Assembly (NCBI GenBank): GCA_964605665.1
Contig: CAZSDP010000005.1
Location: 1-64,000 of the forward strand
DNA length: 64,000 nt
Reading direction: 5' to 3'
From: CAZSDP01 sp964605665
Lineage (GTDB): Bacteria > Planctomycetota > UBA8108 > UBA1146
A program made the position numbers and the translations under genes. The notes below the pieces were generated by a model. It had not been told where the DNA came from, did not search any database, and saw nothing but the letters and a program-made list of their open reading frames with translations. Shown here piece after piece: positions 59,723 to 64,000 of the stretch. Each line of letters starts with the position of its first letter. The stretch's first letter is position 1.

Positions 59723-60204
59723 TCGACGAGGAGCTTCGGAGGGACTCTGGGGAATTCGCCAACCGCAACGGCCTGGTCCAGCAATTGGATCAGTGATTCC
59801 AACTGTAATCCGAGTGAGGCGACACCGCTGAACTCAGAAAGGCGAGCTCGACCTCGATCCCAGAGAGTGCGAGCGGGACTTGGGCTGGAGAGTCTCAGCT
59901 TCAAGAGGGAAGCTGCTGCCTGGATCAATCCTTGTAATGTCTCTCGAACGGGGTCGCCCTTATCTAGCGGAAGCCAAAGCTCTTCCCAAGTTTCATGGGC
60001 TTCCCAATAGAACTGATGGTTGAAGAGATCCACGCCGAACAGAAGCTGTGTTCGCCAGTGGTCGACTTCTCCTTCGACGATCGAATGTTTATCGGATTCG
60101 TGATCGGGTCGCGTCGTTCTTCCCGGTAGGTAGGGCGACTCAGGAAGCGGGATCTGAGGTGCGTATCTTGGAATGTTCTGGAAAGAGGCACCGGAAGCAC
60201 CCAT
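59719..60204 (-). CDS. DUF309 family protein
   Basis: 161 residues from ATG 60204; a further ATG at 60240 would add 12 residues. The DUF309 signature FNHQFYWEAHETWEELW (about 65-81) is complete, followed by GLIQAAASLLKL. The N-terminal 60 residues are Pro-rich and not conserved. Members are small helical cytosolic proteins of unknown function. Its stop overlaps the pseudouridine synthase start (ATGA), so the two are translationally coupled. Confidence 0.85.
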   Translation of the reverse strand: MGASGASFQNIPRYAPQIPLPESPYLPGRTTRPDHESDKHSIVEGEVDHWRTQLLFGVDLFNHQFYWEAHETWEELWLPLDKGDPVRETLQGLIQAAASLLKLRLSSPSPARTLWDRGRARLSEFSGVASLGLQLESLIQLLDQAVAVGEFPRVPPKLLVE

Positions 60205-60318
60205 CGACGACTCCTTCACGGAAAATGGCTCGCGGCACATTGTACCGCGAGCCGGCTCCTCACTCCTCCAAGGATTCCTGGAATTCAGAGTTTCGTTTGT
60301 TCCCTTAGCTCACTCTGT

Positions 60319-61305
60319 TCAAGGGCACACTCCAGAGTTGGAGCATCCCAAAGTCTGGTCGATCAGAGTGCCGGCAGCGCAGTCTGGAAAAGGTGGGGGA
60401 GGTGCCGGGCCGTTTGCGAACAAGAACTGAAAGAAATTGACGGCGTCAATCAGTGTCTTTTCTCCGTCGCCGTTGAAGTCTTCTGCTGCATCGCAAGTTC
60501 CGGGGGGCTGTAGATCGAATCTACGGTAGAGATACAAGATCCCGTCGAGAAGACTCAGTGCCCCGCTACCGTTCACATCGCCGCGGAGGAACGGGGCGTT
60601 GATGATGTTGATTTGTCCGTGAGTCACGGTGGGAGCCACCTCGACGGGGGCTTCCGTCGGCGGAGTGCCGATCAGGTCATTGACCACCGCGAGAACAACT
60701 ACCGGAGGAGTTCCGAGAAGATCACTAAACTCGACCGGCACCGACTCGGGGCTTGTTGCTGCGCTGAGATCATAGGTGACGATCAACAGTTCTGCGTCTG
60801 TTCCAGGTGGAAGTCGAGTCGGCTGTAAAAGATCTAGATCAACCAAGATTCCGACGGTGAAGCCACCAACGATGGAGGGATCTGAAGTGGGGAGCGTTGG
60901 GTTGATCTGTACGTCGAAGAACGCCGGGATTGCATTCGACGACCCCGGTTCGTTGAGGCTGGTGAGTGCCATTCCTTGCGTCACGCTGGACAGCGCGATG
61001 TTCGAACTACGGTGCTGAACACCGATCGAGATCGCGTCAATCGCGTGATCATTGCTGACCAACATTGGGATGGCTACAGAGCTACCGATCGTGGCCTCCA
61101 CGGTTGGAAGCGATAAGGAGACGCTTTGTGCAGAAACGTCGACACAAACGCCCCCAACGAGTAGCAACGTGAAGAGGGTCACATTCTGGGGATGCAGCCA
61201 TGAGAGGACGTCTCGCAAGAGTTTCGATTCGATTCGAAAGATCTTGGGCTCGCGTTGTGAGGAGTCAAGGCTCCTTTGCTCGTCTCGATAAGCAGGCATC
61301 GTCAC
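60319..61305 (-). CDS. exported cohesin-like protein with dockerin-like tail
   Basis: 328 residues. A hydrophobic segment near 38-57 (NVTLFTLLLVGGVCVDVSAQS) follows a polar leader, so the start may be internal. One cohesin-like beta-sandwich (about 60-225: VEATIGSSVAIPMLVSNDHAI; GTDAELLIVTYDLSAAT) and the dockerin-like tail (RGDVNGSGALSLLDGI; DFNGDGEKTLIDAVNFFQFLF) make up the protein. It has the same cohesin/dockerin plan as the island's 48282 gene but backbone codon use, so the family is not confined to the island. Secreted. Confidence 0.85.
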   Translation of the reverse strand: MTMPAYRDEQRSLDSSQREPKIFRIESKLLRDVLSWLHPQNVTLFTLLLVGGVCVDVSAQSVSLSLPTVEATIGSSVAIPMLVSNDHAIDAISIGVQHRSSNIALSSVTQGMALTSLNEPGSSNAIPAFFDVQINPTLPTSDPSIVGGFTVGILVDLDLLQPTRLPPGTDAELLIVTYDLSAATSPESVPVEFSDLLGTPPVVVLAVVNDLIGTPPTEAPVEVAPTVTHGQINIINAPFLRGDVNGSGALSLLDGILYLYRRFDLQPPGTCDAAEDFNGDGEKTLIDAVNFFQFLFANGPAPPPPFPDCAAGTLIDQTLGCSNSGVCP

Positions 61306-62140
61306 AATTACTTTGAAAGAGGTCGAGAATGTTGGCGGACGCTACAGCCAAAATCGGTTTCTAGATGTGTGTCCAACCCGTTCGATAGAAATTGTCATCA
61401 GCAAGGTACTCGCCAGTTCGATCGATGTGACAGGAGGTGGCAAGTAAGTCGTGAGTGCTTGTCGAAGAATAGAAGTCAGGAGCCAGGATTGGCAGCTTTG
61501 GCGGACAGGGGAGCATCGGTCGCTGCAGCTCGCTGGTTGCTAGTGGCCAGGTGCGAGGGGTTTCCTGCCACCTTCGTGATGTCGGTGTCGGTCGTCACGG
61601 CTCTGGCTTGTGGGTCTTGAGAGTGGGTGTGCCTCTGAGTGGAGGCGAGCTTTGAAGAGAATCAACGGTGGATGACGGACCCGCAGCCTCGATAGAAGAT
61701 GGGAGTTTGTGGGGGAGGAGCTCTGACGCGGTCTTTGGACAAAAAATGGGGGGGCGCCGGAGGGGTTCCGGCGACCCCCGAGGGTGCCTGGTCCGGTGTG
61801 GGTCACCGGGCCCGCAAAGGAAGTGGTCTGCTCCTCAACGCTCTTCCTCCTCTCCTTTCGGAGGGGGCGGGCTCAGTGACAACGCACCGATTTGTGGGAT
61901 GACTATCGCAATGGACAGGCCAAATGCTCCGCCTTCTTTGTTATTTGTCGTTTGGTCCGGCAGGATGTAGGAGTATAGCCCGATGTTAGCCCTGTCTTGC
62001 CGGCGACGACATCGACCGTGGGAATGAGGCGCTACAGTTTCACGGTTTAGGCTGTGAATTTGCGGCTAGGTTCGGCCGTTTCGCAGGTGGCTCGGCTATC
62101 TTCCACCAACTGCGCACTCGCAAAAGGGTGCGTAGAGCGT
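61306..62140. other. 835-bp intergenic region with structured DNA
   Basis: Lies between two - strand genes. The left part should carry the promoter of the cohesin/dockerin gene. The segment 61741-61867 holds three strong hairpins (separate entry). No protein frame is credible. Confidence 0.55.
61741..61867 (-). ncRNA. possible small RNA ending in an intrinsic terminator
   Basis: Read on the - strand, three stems follow one another: 61867-61848 (8 bp, loop GAAA), 61812-61790 (9 bp, ACCC-type loop) and 61779-61750 (12 bp with one bulge), the last followed by CCA and six U at 61746-61741. That is a perfect intrinsic terminator shape with no gene upstream within 270 bp, so a short RNA is plausible. 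It does not match the conserved cores of SRP RNA, 6S, tmRNA or RNase P. The alternative is a terminator of the methyltransferase gene 360 bp upstream. Confidence 0.4.
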
Positions 62141-62992
62141 TCAAGGCCAACGCCCTTGGAGGAGATAGTAGGCTCTCCAACGAGCGATGTCCCAAAGTCT
62201 TGTGAACCGTTGTAATGATCCTGTCATATGTACTTTTTGGTACACAAGATACTTCTGGAAGTGTTCCACCCGACGGAATCCGAGGCCCCGAATTTCAGAT
62301 CGGATCGGGAACTTCGAACGCAGGAGGTGGAAGGGGCGATCTGGATCGGCCTCTCCTGCGATGAGATCGAAGACGAGGATTCCACCCAACTTCAATGACC
62401 GGTGCAGCTGGGTGAGGGTTGCCAGCGGATCGGCGACGTGCTCGAGGACATCGACCGCGCTGATGAGGTCATACGACTCCGGTGGTGGTTGGTCGGCCTT
62501 GAGGTCGAGTAGGGTCGCATCAATTCCGCGCTTCTCGAGTCTCCATTTCGCACATGCTTGCAAAACATCGGAGACATCTGCAACCGTGACGTTGAGACCA
62601 GCGCGACCGAGCAAGATCGCATTGGTTCCAATCCCTCCTCCGAAGTCGAGATAGTCGTGGCAGCCAAAGCGCTCGGCGATATCGAGAAGGCGCGCATTCC
62701 AGGCTGGAGCTTCCCCCTGTTGAAGAGCATGCCACCACAAGAGTTCGTAGAGGTAAGCGTCGCACTCGTTGTAGAAGTCGGTTAAGGAACTTTCGTCAGA
62801 GCGATCACGCTGGTACCAAAGCTCTCGCTGGTCGTCGACAGCTCTCTTGCATCGCTCTTCGATGATGTCTCTTGGTTCACCAGTGTATTCGCTGAGCTCG
62901 ACGATGCAGCTTTCACGCGGATCGGAGATCTCTGGTAGCCGGACTGCTTCGAGCCAGAGCTCCTGTAATTCTGGAGAAGGCGCATGACCCAC
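62141..62992 (-). CDS. class I SAM-dependent methyltransferase
   Basis: 283 residues from GTG 62992, one base after the neighbouring stop. The Rossmann core (about 105-215) has motif I YLDFGGGIGTNAILLGRAG, an acidic motif II (VTVADVSD), then SYDLISAVDVLEHVADPLATL and LKLGGILVFDLIAG. The first 100 residues are helical and unusual. The substrate is unknown. Homologues of this kind often act in cofactor, lipid or polysaccharide modification. The C-terminal end is Arg/Trp-rich. Confidence 0.88.
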   Translation of the reverse strand: MGHAPSPELQELWLEAVRLPEISDPRESCIVELSEYTGEPRDIIEERCKRAVDDQRELWYQRDRSDESSLTDFYNECDAYLYELLWWHALQQGEAPAWNARLLDIAERFGCHDYLDFGGGIGTNAILLGRAGLNVTVADVSDVLQACAKWRLEKRGIDATLLDLKADQPPPESYDLISAVDVLEHVADPLATLTQLHRSLKLGGILVFDLIAGEADPDRPFHLLRSKFPIRSEIRGLGFRRVEHFQKYLVYQKVHMTGSLQRFTRLWDIARWRAYYLLQGRWP

Positions 62993-62993
62993 T

Positions 62994-63842
62994 TCAATTC
63001 TCCTTCTCTAGCCACGGAGTTGGTTCAGGATGCGGCCAGTTTGCGCCCTCATCGACCCAGCGTCCGATCGCTTCGATCCACTCTGCTGGGAGTGGGCTTT
63101 CCCCCTTCGGCATCTGAGGTCGATCTTCAGATTCCGTTGCACACCGTACCCAAATCCCACTGATTTCGCGATTCCCTGGCACGATTGCGGGTCCTAAGTC
63201 CCCCTCGAGGAGTACTTGGCGGAGGCTGTCGAGTCGTAGGCCTCCACGCTTGACCGAGGGCCCATGGCACTCGAGACAGCGACCGACCAGGATCGGTTGG
63301 ATGTGCTCGACATAATCGACCGGTTGGTCCTCTTTCAATGACCAGCGATCGAGCTCTGCTTCAGCCCACGAAACTTGTTGCCGAATTTGCTGCTCTTCGA
63401 TCTGAGACGATCCAAGCAAGGTACGTAGGGCATTTCTGTAGACGTCTTTTCCATGGGTAATCTCAGACCCGAGGTGCCCTGTGCTGGCCACCAGGAGAAC
63501 TGAAATCAGCAGGAAGATTCGCCCGACTTTGAGTCTCGGGGAGGAGATCTTTCGCCAATAGAGGGTGGTGATCAGCAGAGAGACCGTCGTGATGACACTC
63601 AGCCACCGATGCAGATCGACTTGTTCTAAGAGAGAGGTAGATAGAGGACGATCTGCGCTGATCCAGCCGGTGAATGCGGCAGCGACTGCGGTGAGTGAAC
63701 TGACGATAAGGAGTGGCAGCGTGTGGGGCGAAGGAGCAGATCGGTCTTGGCGCATCGCCAAGCACTCGAGAATTGCCGCCGTGATCACCAAACCGACCGG
63801 GAAGTGAACAAAAAAGGGATGAAGAACTCCGAACACGCTCAC
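62994..63842 (-). CDS. DUF2231 membrane protein with c-type haem domain
   Basis: 282 residues from GTG 63842, overlapping the UnbV gene stop. Four hydrophobic helices (FFVHFPVGLVITAAILECL; LPLLIVSSLTAVAAAFTGWI; WLSVITTVSLLITTLYW; IFLLISVLLVASTGHLG) form the DUF2231 part. The periplasmic C-terminus has RCLECHGP (CxxCH haem site) followed by KRGGLRLDS and MPKG, the layout of planctomycete-type cytochrome c domains. It is a membrane-bound electron carrier or sensor. Its partner upstream encodes a UnbV-domain protein, a common planctomycete pairing. Confidence 0.9.
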   Translation of the reverse strand: MSVFGVLHPFFVHFPVGLVITAAILECLAMRQDRSAPSPHTLPLLIVSSLTAVAAAFTGWISADRPLSTSLLEQVDLHRWLSVITTVSLLITTLYWRKISSPRLKVGRIFLLISVLLVASTGHLGSEITHGKDVYRNALRTLLGSSQIEEQQIRQQVSWAEAELDRWSLKEDQPVDYVEHIQPILVGRCLECHGPSVKRGGLRLDSLRQVLLEGDLGPAIVPGNREISGIWVRCATESEDRPQMPKGESPLPAEWIEAIGRWVDEGANWPHPEPTPWLEKEN

Positions 63843-64000
63843 GTTTGTGTGATCTCTAGTAGAAGGTCCACCTCAGGAACCGGGATGACCTGGGAAGTTC
63901 CATCGGGCCACACGACTTCCAACCGCTCAACTTCGGTTTCAGCACCGAGACCAAAAGTCAGGGGAAGTTCGACTTGAGAGAGATAACTCCGGGTGGGCAT
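63839..64000 (-). CDS. C-terminus of an ASPIC/UnbV-domain protein (partial)
   Basis: The reading frame runs in from the right edge (position 64000) and stops at 63839. The visible 53 residues contain SYLSQVELPLTFGLGAETEV and LEVVWPDGTSQVIPV, which is the ASPIC/UnbV C-terminal domain found after FG-GAP repeats in exported planctomycete proteins. The ATG at the very edge (63998-64000) is likely internal, since a full protein should be several hundred residues. The stop overlaps the start of the DUF2231-haem gene. Confidence 0.8.
   Translation of the reverse strand: MPTRSYLSQVELPLTFGLGAETEVERLEVVWPDGTSQVIPVPEVDLLLEITQT

Noticed and set aside
61741..61867. SRP RNA or RNase P RNA
   Set aside because: GGCCCGCAAAGGAAG looks a little like the SRP tetraloop region, but the symmetric loop and the conserved GGAAGGAAGCAGCC core are missing; RNase P and tmRNA motifs are absent.

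Overview
The window looks like a chromosome segment of a planctomycete-like bacterium. The evidence is seven exported proteins ending in the same two-repeat, dockerin-like tail (RGDxNxDG ... DANDDG ... LFSGG ... PFPxCG), a DUF2231 protein fused to a CxxCH haem domain, the C-terminus of an ASPIC/UnbV protein, a MoxR/DUF58/vWA/BatD operon, and frequent GTG and TTG starts with 1-4 nt gene overlaps. The species is not identifiable from sequence alone.

Layout. (1) 1-3767: a left-edge repeat tract with a possible cut-off reading frame, a Tyr/Trp-rich TPR-like protein, then a salvage group (cytidine deaminase, uracil phosphoribosyltransferase, hypoxanthine phosphoribosyltransferase). (2) 3964-12994: a tightly packed eight-gene + strand cluster and the main discovery candidate. 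It encodes a MerR-type regulator; three short charged helical proteins with the size, charge layout and helix pattern of eukaryotic ESCRT-III (Snf7/CHMP) subunits; a Vps4-like AAA ATPase with an N-terminal MIT-like helical bundle; an SPFH-like/coiled-coil/beta-propeller protein; a four-TM membrane protein; and a Ser/Thr kinase carrying an HTH and an RDD membrane domain. I read it as a bacterial ESCRT-III/Vps4-type membrane-remodelling system under transcriptional and kinase control. (3) 13140-18986: an exported endonuclease/exonuclease/phosphatase-fold protein, a DASS-type transporter, BioY and a sigma-54 activator.

(4) 19442-49877: an approximately 30 kb, visibly G+C-richer island inserted at the 3' end of tRNA-Asn(GTT). 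A 22-bp direct repeat (21/22 matching) of the tRNA end marks both borders. A roughly 145-bp imperfect repeat at 34893-35037 and 49720-49866 splits the island into two modules of about 15 kb. Module 1 has a transposase remnant, a very large exported propeller/cohesin-like protein, the MoxR-DUF58-DUF4381-BatA-BatB-TPR-BatD operon and a DUF1254 protein. Module 2 has a TonB-dependent receptor with its own energising system (DUF3450, two ExbB-type proteins, ExbD, TonB), a TPR protein and exported dockerin-tailed proteins. No integrase is visible.

(5) 50051-64000: the lower-G+C backbone resumes with ProC, a Leu/Glu/Phe dehydrogenase-family enzyme, a cupredoxin-dockerin protein, a large glycine-rich lipoprotein, a BRCT-MerR-TPR protein, an RluA/TruC-like pseudouridine synthase, a DUF309 protein, a cohesin/dockerin-like protein, a methyltransferase, a DUF2231-cytochrome protein and a cut-off UnbV-domain protein. 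All domain calls come from reading motifs; no database search was run.
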